A DNA stretch of 64,000 bases from Actinoplanes ianthinogenes (GTDB lineage: Bacteria > Actinomycetota > Actinomycetes > Mycobacteriales > Micromonosporaceae). Shown here one piece after another: positions 17,436 to 25,986 of the stretch (positions within the stretch are counted from its first letter, which is position 1; each line of letters opens with the position of its first letter). A program made the translations under genes and the position numbers. Under the pieces are notes generated by a model. It saw nothing but the letters and a program-made list of their open reading frames with translations. It ran no database searches and was not told the DNA's origin. The stretch spans positions 2,559,501 to 2,623,500 of the forward strand of contig NZ_AP023356.1 of assembly GCF_018324205.1 (NCBI RefSeq). Reading direction: 5' to 3'.

Positions 17436-18134
17436 GTGAGATTCGATCTCCATACCGAGCTCGTCGCCGCCCTCCAGCCTGGCCGGATTCGCGGTCCGCC
17501 TGCTGACCTAGGTGATCGAGGACGGGGACGGATACTCCGAGGACGAGCTGGACGTGGCCGAGAAGCGGCTCGGACTCCGCCTGCCGGCCGCGCTCCGCTC
17601 GGGGTATCGGATCCTCGGCAAGCGCCCGGACCTGACCCGGAACCAGGACGACCTGCTCACCCCGCACCAGACCGAGGTCGACCGGACCGGAGCGGTCCTG
17701 GTCTTCCGGCGGGAGTGCCAGGGCGTCACCGAGTGGGGCATCCCGCTGTCCGCACTGGCCGAGGCCGACCCGCCGGTGGTCTACCGGTGGAGACGCCGGA
17801 GCGCTGGCGGCCCTACCTGGAGCGGACCTCGCCGGCCTGGGTGGAGATGGTGATGTCCGAGTGGCTGCTCGGCGGCCCCGGCTTCGCCGCGAACCGCGAA
17901 CTGGACGCCGACGACATCCCGCGACTGGCCCGGCTCGGTCAACGGCTGCCACTGCCGGACCACCCGGTCTGGGCGCTGCCCGGCGACCGGCCCACGCGGT
18001 GGTACACCGTCGGCGGGGTCGTTCTCCGCGAGGATGCCGGGACCTGGGTGTGGGCCCGCTCCGACTCGGAGGACGCGATCGCCGAGCTGCGCCGATCGCT
18101 TCCCGGCGACTGGCAGGAGTGGGACGAGGGCTGA
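17436..18134 (+). pseudogene. Broken SMI1/KNR4-family gene
   Basis: From GTG 17512 one frame encodes an SMI1/KNR4-like N-terminal half (DELDVAEKRLGLRLPAALR, QDDLL, VLVFRRECQGVTEWGIPL, ADPPVVYR). At about 17787 the similarity moves to another frame (VETPERWRPYLERTSPAWVE ... SLPGDWQEWDEG, stop 18134). Adding one G between CGG and TG would restore one protein of about 207 residues. Upstream, VRFDLHTELVAAL (17436) and LAGFAVRLLT followed by a TAG at 17509 look like further remains of the N-terminus. Either a decaying gene or a sequencing error. SMI1/KNR4 proteins are often immunity proteins to polymorphic toxins. Confidence 0.7.
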
Positions 18135-18321
18135 GCGGAGGGCGGGGCTTCCGGTCGTACCGAAAACCGGCGGACATCAGGGAAAGCGGCCTGGACCGAT
18201 CGGCGACAGCCGGGGTGGAGAGCGGGTCCCGAGCGATAGGGGACAGCCGGGAGGGAGACCGGGGCCGGAGCGGCCGGGAGGGCGGCGGGAAGGACGGAGG
18301 CGGGCAGGGCGGGCGGAGGGG

Positions 18322-18957
18322 TCAGGCGGTCAGGGCGATGGTGAGGGCTCCGGCGGCGACCAGCACGCCCGCCCACAGGCGGTCCACGTTGAACCAGGCG
18401 CGGCGCAGGATGTTCACGCCGAGGAACTCGTAGACGAGCAGGGCGCATCCGGCCATCACCGTGAACATCGCCACCGTGTGCACGCCGGCCGCGGCCAGGC
18501 CGGTCAGGGCGCCGCCCGGGGAGCCGGACATCGCGTGGCCGGCGTGGGTGACCGGGACCGGCGTCGTGGCCAGGACCGGGAGCAGCATCAGGCCGGCGCC
18601 GTGGGCGGACGACATCAGGAACGACCAGCCGGCCAGCTGGGCCGACGACAGGCGCATGCCGGCCCAGCGGAAGTGGCGTTCGGAGAGCAGCCGCCACAGG
18701 CCGAAACCGACCAGCAGCACCCCGCCGGCGATCCCGACCACGTTGGCCGCGACCACCGAGCGGGTCGCCGAGATGACCGCGGCGACGATCGCGACCGAGG
18801 CGAGGTGCCCGGCCGCGATCGGGGGCAGGGAGCGCAGCAGCACCGAGCGGCTGCGCTCCTGCATGCCGCGGGCCACCGCGAACAGCCAGCCCATCGCCGG
18901 GTTCAGCCCGTGGAACGCGCCCAGGGCCACCAGCGCCGCATAGGATTCCCAGGTCAC
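18322..18957 (-). CDS. Polytopic membrane protein coupled to the SBP56 gene
   Basis: Protein of 211 residues with about six hydrophobic helices. Histidines lie in or near them: GAFHGLNPAMGWLFAVARGM, IAAGHLASVAIV, SSAHGAGLMLLPV and AAGVHTVAMFTVMAG. This pattern recalls NicO/UreH-type metal transport or TauE-like proteins, but I do not recognise a named family. The GTG start (18957-18955) overlaps the upstream selenium-binding-protein stop by GTGA, so they are coupled. A role in metal or sulfur supply for that enzyme is an inference. Confidence 0.8.
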   Translation of the reverse strand: MTWESYAALVALGAFHGLNPAMGWLFAVARGMQERSRSVLLRSLPPIAAGHLASVAIVAAVISATRSVVAANVVGIAGGVLLVGFGLWRLLSERHFRWAGMRLSSAQLAGWSFLMSSAHGAGLMLLPVLATTPVPVTHAGHAMSGSPGGALTGLAAAGVHTVAMFTVMAGCALLVYEFLGVNILRRAWFNVDRLWAGVLVAAGALTIALTA

Positions 18958-20366
18958 GAGGGGAAACAGTACGAGTCGGACGAGGCGTCGCCGCCCTGGA
19001 GCCGGGTCTGGTGCACGCGCCGCCCGCGGAACTCGTCGCCGTGCGGGAAGAAGCGGTCGTCGAGCGTGAGCCCCTCGTCCGTGGCGTCGATCTTGGCGAG
19101 CCAGGCGCCGACGCCGTCGGGGTAGAACTGGTCGTCCCAGGAGCCGTAGAGCGAGTTGGTCACGTAGACCCGCTTGCCGTCCCGGGACACCTCGACCATC
19201 TGCGGACCGCCGGCCAGCCGCTCCTCGGGGAACGCCGGGTGCGGGGTGCGCCGGACGATCCCGCCCAGGTGCACCGAGTCGAGGAACACCGGGTTGAACG
19301 GGTCACTGACGTCATATCGCCGCAGCTCACCGGTGCCCCAGCAGGAGACGTACAGGAAGCGGTCGTCGACGCTGAGGTCGATGTCGGTGACCAGCGGCGG
19401 CACCGCGCCGAACGGCTTGAGCGCGGGCGGCAGCAGGTCCGGGTCGGCCGGTTCGGCCGGGATGTCGATGATCTTGCGGACCGCGAACGAGCCGTCGGAC
19501 CGGTGCCACGCCCAGATCGAGGCGGACAGGTCCTCCACCGAGATCACCACACCGAGGAAGCCGTGGGTGGCCGACGGGTCGTGGGCGGGCCGCAGCTCCA
19601 GCGTCATCTGGTACTGGTCGCCGAGGTCGACGGTCTGCACCAGACTGCGCTTGGCCAGGTCCCAGAAGTGGATCCGGTGCCCGTACTTCCGCCCGAGCAG
19701 CAGCTCCGGCACGATGCCGTCCTCGATCATGTCCGGCGTGCCCCACTCCGAGGTGACCAGCACGTCCTGGGTCAGGTGCCACCAGAAGTCGTAGGCGAGA
19801 TGCTGGTCGCCGCGGTCGGCCTCCCACTGCCCACGCACGTCGAACGTCTTGTGGTCGAGGATCGCGATGCCGCCCGGCCCGTCGCCGCCCTGCCCCGCGC
19901 CCAGCGCCGAGACGTAGATCCCGTCCGGGCCGCAGTGGATCGTGTGCGGGCGCGAGTAGTTCGCCTTCTCCGCCAGCTCGTCGGCGCTGATCTCCTTGAC
20001 CAGTCGCGGGTTCCGCGGGTCCGCGAGGGTGTCCAGCACGTAGATCCGGGACGAGCGCAGGCCGGGCACGATCAGGTAGCGGCGCTCCACGTGCGGGTGC
20101 GGCGCGGTGGGGCAGAGCGCGCTGCTGCACGCGTTCCAGCCGAAGTGGTGCAGCTCGTCACCGGTGTGCGGCAGGTCGGTCCAGCCGACCACACGGCCGT
20201 ACTCCGGCGAGGCGGGGTCGGTGTCGATCACCGCGATCGCGTCGGGCTTCTCGGCCGCGCGATCGAAAGCGGCCACATAGGCCAGCTTCTCCGGTGGCGC
20301 GCCGGCCGCGGCGCCTGGCGAGGGGTAGAACGTCGGGTCCGGTGTCCATCGCGTCATGCCGCTCAT
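18954..20366 (-). CDS. Selenium-binding protein SBP56 family (methanethiol oxidase-like)
   Basis: Protein of 470 residues, the normal length for SBP56. Family motifs include CSSALC (the conserved Cys pair), NYSRPHTIHCGPDGIYVSAL, TSEWGTPDMIEDGI, YGHRIHFWDL, GTGELRRYDVSDP and HQTRLQGGDASSDSYCFPS at the C-terminus. Bacterial members are copper-dependent methanethiol oxidases that make formaldehyde, H2S and H2O2. The ATG at 20366 is chosen because GGGGTGA precedes it; GTG 20372 and ATG 20357 are alternatives. It overlaps the membrane protein gene that follows. Confidence 0.93.
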   Translation of the reverse strand: MSGMTRWTPDPTFYPSPGAAAGAPPEKLAYVAAFDRAAEKPDAIAVIDTDPASPEYGRVVGWTDLPHTGDELHHFGWNACSSALCPTAPHPHVERRYLIVPGLRSSRIYVLDTLADPRNPRLVKEISADELAEKANYSRPHTIHCGPDGIYVSALGAGQGGDGPGGIAILDHKTFDVRGQWEADRGDQHLAYDFWWHLTQDVLVTSEWGTPDMIEDGIVPELLLGRKYGHRIHFWDLAKRSLVQTVDLGDQYQMTLELRPAHDPSATHGFLGVVISVEDLSASIWAWHRSDGSFAVRKIIDIPAEPADPDLLPPALKPFGAVPPLVTDIDLSVDDRFLYVSCWGTGELRRYDVSDPFNPVFLDSVHLGGIVRRTPHPAFPEERLAGGPQMVEVSRDGKRVYVTNSLYGSWDDQFYPDGVGAWLAKIDATDEGLTLDDRFFPHGDEFRGRRVHQTRLQGGDASSDSYCFPS

Positions 20367-20445
20367 CGTCACCCCGGCACCAGGCCACCACCAGGTTTAC
20401 ATCTGTCAACTTTGATAACCTCCCTCGCGACACGGGGAGATCACC

Positions 20446-20979
20446 ATGCGCTGCGACACCTGCGACACCGAGCTGACTCACGCCGGACAGGGCCACGTCT
20501 GCCGGTCCGCGACCGCCGTCCCGGACGGGCCGCCGGCGGCCTGGACCCGCGCCACCCGGGCCCTGCTCGGGCTGCTCGGCGCCGTGCTGGTGACCGATCT
20601 GGTCAACGGCGCGCTGCGGCTGGCCGGCGCCGGTTATCCGGTCCTGCTGGCCACCGGCCTGCTCTGGATCGCCGCGGTGGCCGGGACGATCGGCGCGCTG
20701 ATCGTCTGGAACAACCGGACCAGGCAGCTGGCCGAGGCCTACAGCGCGGATCAGAACACCTATGTCTGGAGCCTGGGCTGGCGCCTGGTGATCCTCGTCC
20801 CGATGCTGACCGCGATCCTCACCATGGGCCGGGACAGCACCGACGGCGACAACGTCACGGTGTTCGGCCTCGCCCTGCGGGCGGTGCTCGTCCTGGGCGC
20901 GACCGGCGGCGTGCTGCTCAGCCGGGCCCGGGTGCGGCGCCTGGTCCGCGACTCGCTCACCGCCCAGCGATCCGGATAG
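20446..20979 (+). CDS. Small membrane protein with N-terminal zinc-ribbon-like motif
   Basis: Protein of 177 residues from ATG 20446 after GGGGAG. The first 20 residues hold MRCDTCDTELTHAG and HVC, a CxxC...HxC arrangement like a short zinc ribbon. Four hydrophobic helices follow (LLGLLGAVLVTDLV, YPVLLATGLLWIAAVAGTIG, WRLVILVPMLTAIL, LALRAVLVLGATGGVLL). Not a recognised family. It is divergent from SBP56 and convergent with the histidine kinase. Confidence 0.7.
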   Translation: MRCDTCDTELTHAGQGHVCRSATAVPDGPPAAWTRATRALLGLLGAVLVTDLVNGALRLAGAGYPVLLATGLLWIAAVAGTIGALIVWNNRTRQLAEAYSADQNTYVWSLGWRLVILVPMLTAILTMGRDSTDGDNVTVFGLALRAVLVLGATGGVLLSRARVRRLVRDSLTAQRSG

Positions 20980-20986
20980 GACCGCT

Positions 20987-23311
20987 TCAGCGTACGTCCA
21001 ACGGCAGGCGCACCAGGACCGTGGTCTTGGCCTCGCCCCCGGTCAGCTCGATGCTGCCGTGGTGGCGTTCCACCACGGCCCGGCTCAGCGTCAGCCCGAG
21101 TCCACTGCCCGGCAGCGCCCGGTCGTGCCCCCGGCTGGTCCGGTACAGCCCGGTGAACAGCTCCTCCCGCTCGATCCGGGGCACGTCCGCCGCCGCGTCG
21201 GAGATCGCCAGCTCGGCCGCCCGCCCGGTGCGCCGCAGGCTGACCTCGACGTGCCCGCCGTCCGGGCTGTACCGGACCGCGCTGCCCACCAGGTTCTCCA
21301 CGATGTGCCGCAGCCGGTCCCGGTCGCCCGGCACGATCAGCTCTCCCGGCAGGTCGGTGTCGATCACCACGGGCGCCGCGCCGATCGCCGCCCGGGTCCG
21401 GTCCACCACGTCCTGGACCACCGCGGCGAGGTCCATCGGCGTACGCCGTACGTCGGCGTGCCCGGCGTCGAGCGCCGACAGCTCCAGCAGCTCGTTGATG
21501 ATCTCCCGGAGCTGGACCGCGTTGCGCTCGACGACCGCGATCAGCCGCTGGCCGTCGCGCAGCAGCGTCGCCTCGTCCGCCTCGCGCAACAGCTCGGTGT
21601 ACGCGCTGATCGACGTCAGCGGCGTGCGCAGCTCGTGCCCGATCAGCGCCAGGTACTCGTTCTTGCTGCGGACCAGCTGCCGCTGGAGATTGTCGACCCG
21701 CCGCCGCTCGACGAACTGGCCCAGCAGCGCGCCGATCCCGGACATCAGCGCGACCAGCTCGTCCTCCGGGTCCTCGACCGCGTCGGCGAAGACGGTCAGC
21801 ACCCCGATCGTCCCGGTGCCGTCGTGCACCGGGATGGCCAGCGCGGTGTGCAGGCGCTCGGCCGCGGTGCCCGGGGAGATCAGGCTCTGCGGGCGGCCCA
21901 CGTCCCGGATCCACAGCGGCTTGTCGACCTGCCAGGCGCGCCCGGCCAGGCCCTGCCCGTACGCCAGGTCGTCCGGCACGGTGATCCCGGTCGGCCAGCC
22001 CGGCGTGCTCCACCGGGCCACCGCGCGGATCACCTCGGCCGGCGCGTCCACCAGCCACAACTCCGCGTGCACCCAGTCCAGGGTGGCGACCACCGCCTCC
22101 AGCACCCGCGGGCCGGCCGCCTCGATGCTGGGCGCCTCGGCCAGCGCCGTGGTGACCGCCAGCTCGCACGACCGGAACCGCTCGGCGCGCCGCTGCCGGG
22201 TGACGTCCTGCACCGCCTGGACCGCGCCGACCACCCGGGCGTCCGGTCCCAGGATCGGCTGCGCGTCCATCAGGTAGTGCCGGGTCCGCCGCACCCGTCC
22301 GGGCCGGGCCAGCGGCTCGTCCCGGAGCCGTTCGCCGCGCAGCGCCCGGACCAGCCCGAGCTCGCCGGTGCCGTCCGGGTCGTCGGCCCAGAGCCGGCGC
22401 ATCCGCTCGTTGGCGAAGACCACCTGCCCGTCGGCGTCGCACGCGGTCACCCCGTCGTGCAGGCTGTCCAGCACCGCGTCCAGGAACCGGTGCTGCTGCT
22501 CCAGCTCGTGCCGGGCCAACTGCTCGCCGATCAGCAGGGTGGCCACCTCGGCCGCCTCGGCCACGGCACTGATCTGCTCCGGTGACCAGGCGCGCGGGTG
22601 CGGGTCGTACGCGCAGCAGACGCCGAGCACCTGCCCGTGCCGGTCGTGCACCGGGTAGCCGAGGTAGGCGCCGCCGTGCTGGCGTACCACCCCGGGCGGC
22701 ACCCGGTCGTCGGCGGTCGCGTCGTCGACGATCACCGCGCCGCCGCTGGCCACCACCATGCCGCCGAGCGAGCCGTGCAGGGTGGTCTCGTTGATCGCAT
22801 CCCAGTCGCTGGAGACGCCCCAGCTGCCGTACAGCCGCAGCCGGTCCCCCTCGACGAACTGGATGCAGGCGCTCTGCGTCTGCGCCCCGCGCGCGGTCAG
22901 CGCGGCGAGCTGGTCGGCGGTGCCGCTGCTCAGCACCCCGCGCTGGAGGGCCGGACCGGCCGCCGCGCCGGCCAGCACGTCGCGCAGCAGGTGGGACCCG
23001 GAGTCCGGCACGGGACGGTCACTGACGGCGGCCGGGCGGTCGGTGACGGCCGCCCCACGGTCGCTGACGGCGGCCGGGCGGTCGGTGACGGCCGCCCCAC
23101 GGTCGTTGCCGGCGGCCGGGCGGTCGCTGACCGGGGCCGGGCGGTCGCTGACCGCGGCCGGGCGGTCGGTGATGGCGGCCGCCGGCAAGCCTGGGTGCTC
23201 GTCGACGGCCGTCCCCCCGTGAAGCTCGGCCGGGCGTGCGAGCGCCGCGGCATCCGCCGCCCGTGTCCTGCTGGACCGCCCGGCGCCAGAGCCGGGGCCT
23301 TCTCGCCGCAT
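20987..23311 (-). CDS. Orphan GAF-PAS-GAF histidine kinase with heptad-repeat N-terminus
   Basis: Protein of 774 residues. Residues about 1-105 are disordered and consist largely of heptads (AVSDRPA, AVTDRPA, AVSDRGA). A first GAF domain, a PAS-like domain (LDAVLDSLHDGVTACDADGQ, then VRRTRHYLMDAQPIL), a second GAF (ALAIPVHDGTGTIGVLTVFA), a HisKA (EYLALIGHELRTPLTSISAY, phospho-His) and a HATPase_c (RHIVENLVGSAVRYSPDGGH; SGLGLTLSRAVVERHHG) follow. No membrane helix is seen, so it senses intracellular signals. No response regulator gene is adjacent. The ATG at 23311 follows GGAGG. Confidence 0.9.
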   Translation of the reverse strand: MRREGPGSGAGRSSRTRAADAAALARPAELHGGTAVDEHPGLPAAAITDRPAAVSDRPAPVSDRPAAGNDRGAAVTDRPAAVSDRGAAVTDRPAAVSDRPVPDSGSHLLRDVLAGAAAGPALQRGVLSSGTADQLAALTARGAQTQSACIQFVEGDRLRLYGSWGVSSDWDAINETTLHGSLGGMVVASGGAVIVDDATADDRVPPGVVRQHGGAYLGYPVHDRHGQVLGVCCAYDPHPRAWSPEQISAVAEAAEVATLLIGEQLARHELEQQHRFLDAVLDSLHDGVTACDADGQVVFANERMRRLWADDPDGTGELGLVRALRGERLRDEPLARPGRVRRTRHYLMDAQPILGPDARVVGAVQAVQDVTRQRRAERFRSCELAVTTALAEAPSIEAAGPRVLEAVVATLDWVHAELWLVDAPAEVIRAVARWSTPGWPTGITVPDDLAYGQGLAGRAWQVDKPLWIRDVGRPQSLISPGTAAERLHTALAIPVHDGTGTIGVLTVFADAVEDPEDELVALMSGIGALLGQFVERRRVDNLQRQLVRSKNEYLALIGHELRTPLTSISAYTELLREADEATLLRDGQRLIAVVERNAVQLREIINELLELSALDAGHADVRRTPMDLAAVVQDVVDRTRAAIGAAPVVIDTDLPGELIVPGDRDRLRHIVENLVGSAVRYSPDGGHVEVSLRRTGRAAELAISDAAADVPRIEREELFTGLYRTSRGHDRALPGSGLGLTLSRAVVERHHGSIELTGGEAKTTVLVRLPLDVR
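23001..23172 (-). repeat. 21-bp tandem repeat encoding heptads in the kinase N-terminus
   Basis: About eight 21-bp units on the minus strand encode variants of (A/S/N/T)DR(P/G)AA(V/G). The period is in frame. Units alternate between the GCGGCCGGGCGGTC and GGCCGCCCCACGGTC types, which suggests duplication of a 42-bp pair. Confidence 0.8.
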
Positions 23312-23792
23312 GGCCGACCTCCGCGTTCCAGCCTAGGTGCACGAAAGGGCGGAAACCGGCAATTCGGCCTGCGGGTTGCGGGTCGGATGGCATTGCCCCG
23401 CCCCGGCGCGCGGGCGGCACCTCCGATGGCGGCCATTTTCCATTTCAGGGCAGAAGAACCGATAGTGGAGAGGTCGTGCCCGCCCGTCACCGGTCGGCCG
23501 GGAAAACGCCGGGTGCGAGCATCGGCACGGGAATTCCGATTCCGGCCGGGTCCGTCACCAGGGTGACGCCATTTCCGCTGGTCACGAACGTGCCTGCCAC
23601 TGACCGGCCGCCCAGTTCATCCCGTGCCGGCGCATAGTTCGGGGAATCGACGCGGCATCACCGGTGACCGAATAGGAAACGATTGAAGTTTCATTTCGAT
23701 AACATGAATTCCGTCTATCGAATCGGTGTCTCTAAAGTCTCGTCACGCGCGCCGCCGGCCGCGGAACAAGGGCATGGCGAAGGGAACACCCC
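23312..23792. other. 480-bp non-coding region upstream of the low-complexity protein
   Basis: No convincing gene. The last 130 bases are unusually AT-rich for this window (GATTGAAGTTTCATTTCG, ATAACATGAATTCCGTCTAT) and probably hold the promoter of the gene at 23793. A short open frame ending at 23637 has no ribosome-binding site and no recognisable product. Confidence 0.5.
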
Positions 23793-24245
23793 GTGGGGAA
23801 GAAGAAGTCCACTCTGGTCGAGGAAGCCGCGCCGGTCGAGGAGACCGTTGCGGTGCAAGAGACCGTCGAGGCTGTGCCGGCGAAGCCGAAGAAGTCCAAG
23901 AAGGACAAGAAGGCCGCGGAGCCCGCCGTCGAGGAGGCCCCGGCCGAGGAGGCTCCGGCCGAGGAGGCTCCGGCCGAGGAGGCCGCCGCGGAGGAGCCGG
24001 CCGCGGAGGAGCCGGCCGCTGAGGAAGCCCCCGCCGAGGAGGCCCCCAAGAAGGCGAAGAAGGGCAAGAAGGCCAAGAAGGCCGAAGCCGCCACCGAGGA
24101 GGCCCCCGCCGAGGAGCCCGCCGCGGAGGAGCCCGCCGCTGAGGAAGCCCCCGCCGCGGAGGAGCCGGCCGCCGAGGAACCCGCCGCTGAGGAAGCCCCC
24201 GCCGAGGAGGCCCCGAAGAAGGCCAAGAAGGGCAAGAAGAAGTGA
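23793..24245 (+). CDS. Low-complexity Ala/Glu/Pro protein with basic KKAKKGKK blocks
   Basis: Protein of 150 residues from GTG 23793 with GAAGGGA upstream. Basic blocks (MGKKKS, PKPKKSKKDKKA, PKKAKKGKKAKKAEA and the C-terminal PKKAKKGKKK) alternate with two long acidic tracts made of EEAPA/EEPAA pentapeptides. The DNA is a 15-bp repeat. The composition resembles KEKE or histone-H1-like tails, but no folded domain is visible. It could be a nucleic-acid- or ribosome-associated disordered protein; the function is unknown. The opposite strand is also open over this stretch, a by-product of the repeat composition. Confidence 0.8.
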   Translation: MGKKKSTLVEEAAPVEETVAVQETVEAVPAKPKKSKKDKKAAEPAVEEAPAEEAPAEEAPAEEAAAEEPAAEEPAAEEAPAEEAPKKAKKGKKAKKAEAATEEAPAEEPAAEEPAAEEAPAAEEPAAEEPAAEEAPAEEAPKKAKKGKKK

Positions 24246-24251
24246 CCCACG

Positions 24252-24279
24252 GGGCCGTCGTGCTCCGGCACGGCGGCCC
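24252..24279. terminator. Bidirectional hairpin terminator
   Basis: GGGCCGTCGTGC (24252-24263), loop TCCG, GCACGGCGGCCC (24268-24279). This is a 12-bp stem with one U-G pair between two convergent genes (stops at 24245 and 24289). Confidence 0.75.
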
Positions 24280-24288
24280 ATCACGTAC

Positions 24289-24981
24289 TCAAATGGGGTT
24301 TTGGATCCGGGCGTAGCGGAGGTCGGCGATCGGCCGGCCCGCCGCCGCACCTCGCCGTTCGAATTTCGTCTCCGGCCGCGCGTGCGGCGTCGCCGGCAGG
24401 CGGCGCAGGCCCGGGTCGGCGTCGAGCGTCTCGGTCATCGCCTCCGCGTACTCCGGCCAGTCGGTGGCGCAGTGCAGCACCCCGCCCGGGCACAGGCGCT
24501 CGCGGAGCAGGGCGACGTTACCCGGCTGGATCAGGCGGCGCTTGTGGTGCCGGGCCTTCGGCCACGGGTCCGGGAAGAAGACGTGCACAGCGGCCAGGGA
24601 GCCCGGCGCGAGCCGGTGGACCAGCTCCATGGCGTCGCCCTGCGCCACCCGCACGTTGCCCAGCTCCCGCTCGCCGACCAGGGCCAGCAGGTTGCCGATG
24701 CCCGGGGTGTGCACCTCGATGCCGAGGTAGTCCCGGTCCGGGTCGGCGGCGGCCATCGCGGCCGTCGCGTCGCCCATCCCGAAGCCGATCTCCAGCACCA
24801 CCGGGGCCTCGCGGCCGAAGAGCTCGCGCAGGTCGATCGGGGTGCGGTCGCCGTCGACGACGGTGAGACCGAGCCGGGGCCAGAGGGCGGCGTGCGCGTC
24901 GGCGTGCCGGGCGCTCATCCGGCCGCGGCGCGGGTGAAAGGTCCGGATCGGCCGGGTCGCGGGAGTGGCGGTGTCAGTCAT
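24289..24981 (-). CDS. trmB: tRNA (guanine-N7-)-methyltransferase
   Basis: TrmB methylates G46 in the tRNA variable loop with S-adenosylmethionine. It has 230 residues. Motif I is VLEIGFGMGDATAAMA, the acidic strand end is YLGIEVHTPGIGNLL, and the diagnostic HVFFPDPWPKARHHKRRL and ETKFERRG motifs are present. The N-terminal 45 residues (TFHPRRGRMSARHADA) are a usual actinobacterial extension. Confidence 0.96.
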   Translation of the reverse strand: MTDTATPATRPIRTFHPRRGRMSARHADAHAALWPRLGLTVVDGDRTPIDLRELFGREAPVVLEIGFGMGDATAAMAAADPDRDYLGIEVHTPGIGNLLALVGERELGNVRVAQGDAMELVHRLAPGSLAAVHVFFPDPWPKARHHKRRLIQPGNVALLRERLCPGGVLHCATDWPEYAEAMTETLDADPGLRRLPATPHARPETKFERRGAAAGRPIADLRYARIQNPI

Positions 24982-24999
24982 GGCGGCGCCAACGATACG

Positions 25000-25917
25000 T
25001 CAGCGGGGGCGGACCGACGGCTGCGAGCCGGGGTGGAGCGGGGTGCGGGCGCCGGTCGTGAGGTCCACCGAGATGATCCACGAGCTGTTCCGGTACTGGC
25101 CGGTGACCAGCACGTGGGTGGCGTCGCGGTAACTGGGCTCGCGGTCCGCCGGCGCGCCGACCGTGCGCTTCTTCCCGGTCTTCAGGTCCAGCTCGGTGAC
25201 GTGCAAGGGTTCGTTCTGCGCGGCGGTCTCGCCCTCCTGGTACGCGGTGAAGGCCAGCCGGGCGCCGTCCGGCCGCCACGCGGGGGCCACCGCGAAACCC
25301 CGGTTCTGCAGGCTGCCGCCGCCGTAGGCCGCGACCATCCGCTCCGCGCCCGAGCTGATCGTGCCGATGCTCGCGCAGGCGTCGTAGATCGCGTCGCACT
25401 CCCCGCCCCGGAACGCGATCTGCTTGCCGTCCGGCGACCAGGCGACCGCGTCGTCGGCCCGCAGCCGCTCGGTGAGCGTCCCGGACGCCGGCTGCGGCGC
25501 CTCCTCGCCGGGAAGCTCCTCGCCCCGGCAGTCCCGGGGGAACAGCACCTCGGGTTTCGCCGTGCCGGTGGCCGCGATCCGGTAGACGCCGGGGCCGCCG
25601 GTGCATGAGAGCGACCCGAAGGCCAGCCACTTCCCGTCCGGCGACCAGGACGGGCCGGCCGCCGGGCGGGTGGTGAGCCGGCGCTGCCCGGTGCCGTCCG
25701 CCTTCATGGTCCAGAGCTGGCCGCCCTTGAGGACGGCGAGCTGCTTGCCGTCCGGCGACCACCGGGGGCGGGCGTACCCGCCTCCGGTGGTGAGCCGTTT
25801 CTCCGTCGGCCCGTTGCTGACGTAGACGTCACCGGCGCGGACGTAGGCGACCGGCTCCGGCGCCGCGGGCGGCGGGGTGAGGGCCAAACCGACCAGTAGT
25901 GCCGCCGTCGTGATCAT
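25000..25917 (-). CDS. Secreted TolB/WD40-like beta-propeller protein
   Basis: Protein of 305 residues with a short signal peptide (MITTAALLVGLALTPPPAA). At least four propeller repeats carry the PD40 signature: YARPRWSPDGKQLAVL, GPSWSPDGKWLAFG, AVAWSPDGKQIAFRG and APAWRPDGARLAFTA. Such proteins are usually exported scaffolds or regulatory sensors with no catalytic residues. Cysteine pairs (LSCTGG...RDCRG; ECDAIYDAC) suggest disulfides outside the cell. Confidence 0.85.
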   Translation of the reverse strand: MITTAALLVGLALTPPPAAPEPVAYVRAGDVYVSNGPTEKRLTTGGGYARPRWSPDGKQLAVLKGGQLWTMKADGTGQRRLTTRPAAGPSWSPDGKWLAFGSLSCTGGPGVYRIAATGTAKPEVLFPRDCRGEELPGEEAPQPASGTLTERLRADDAVAWSPDGKQIAFRGGECDAIYDACASIGTISSGAERMVAAYGGGSLQNRGFAVAPAWRPDGARLAFTAYQEGETAAQNEPLHVTELDLKTGKKRTVGAPADREPSYRDATHVLVTGQYRNSSWIISVDLTTGARTPLHPGSQPSVRPR

Positions 25918-25986
25918 GGCTGACCGCCCCCCGATGGTCCCTGCCTGCGCTTACGTCCTGCACCATCGTCGCAACCGACCGACAAC

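Noticed and set aside
18240..18321. Possible G-quadruplex in a G-rich run downstream of the SMI1 pseudogene
   Set aside because: G-tracts are irregular and such runs are frequent in this GC-rich genome. Nothing suggests a function.
23464..23637. Small rightward open frame before the KEKE-like gene
   Set aside because: No ribosome-binding site, atypical composition and no recognisable family. Left as non-coding.
23732..24271. Leftward Ser/Ala- or Gly/Leu-rich protein opposite the KEKE-like gene
   Set aside because: It is the complement of the GAGGCC-type repeats. It has no ribosome-binding site, and the plus-strand frame has sensible block structure and a Shine-Dalgarno.
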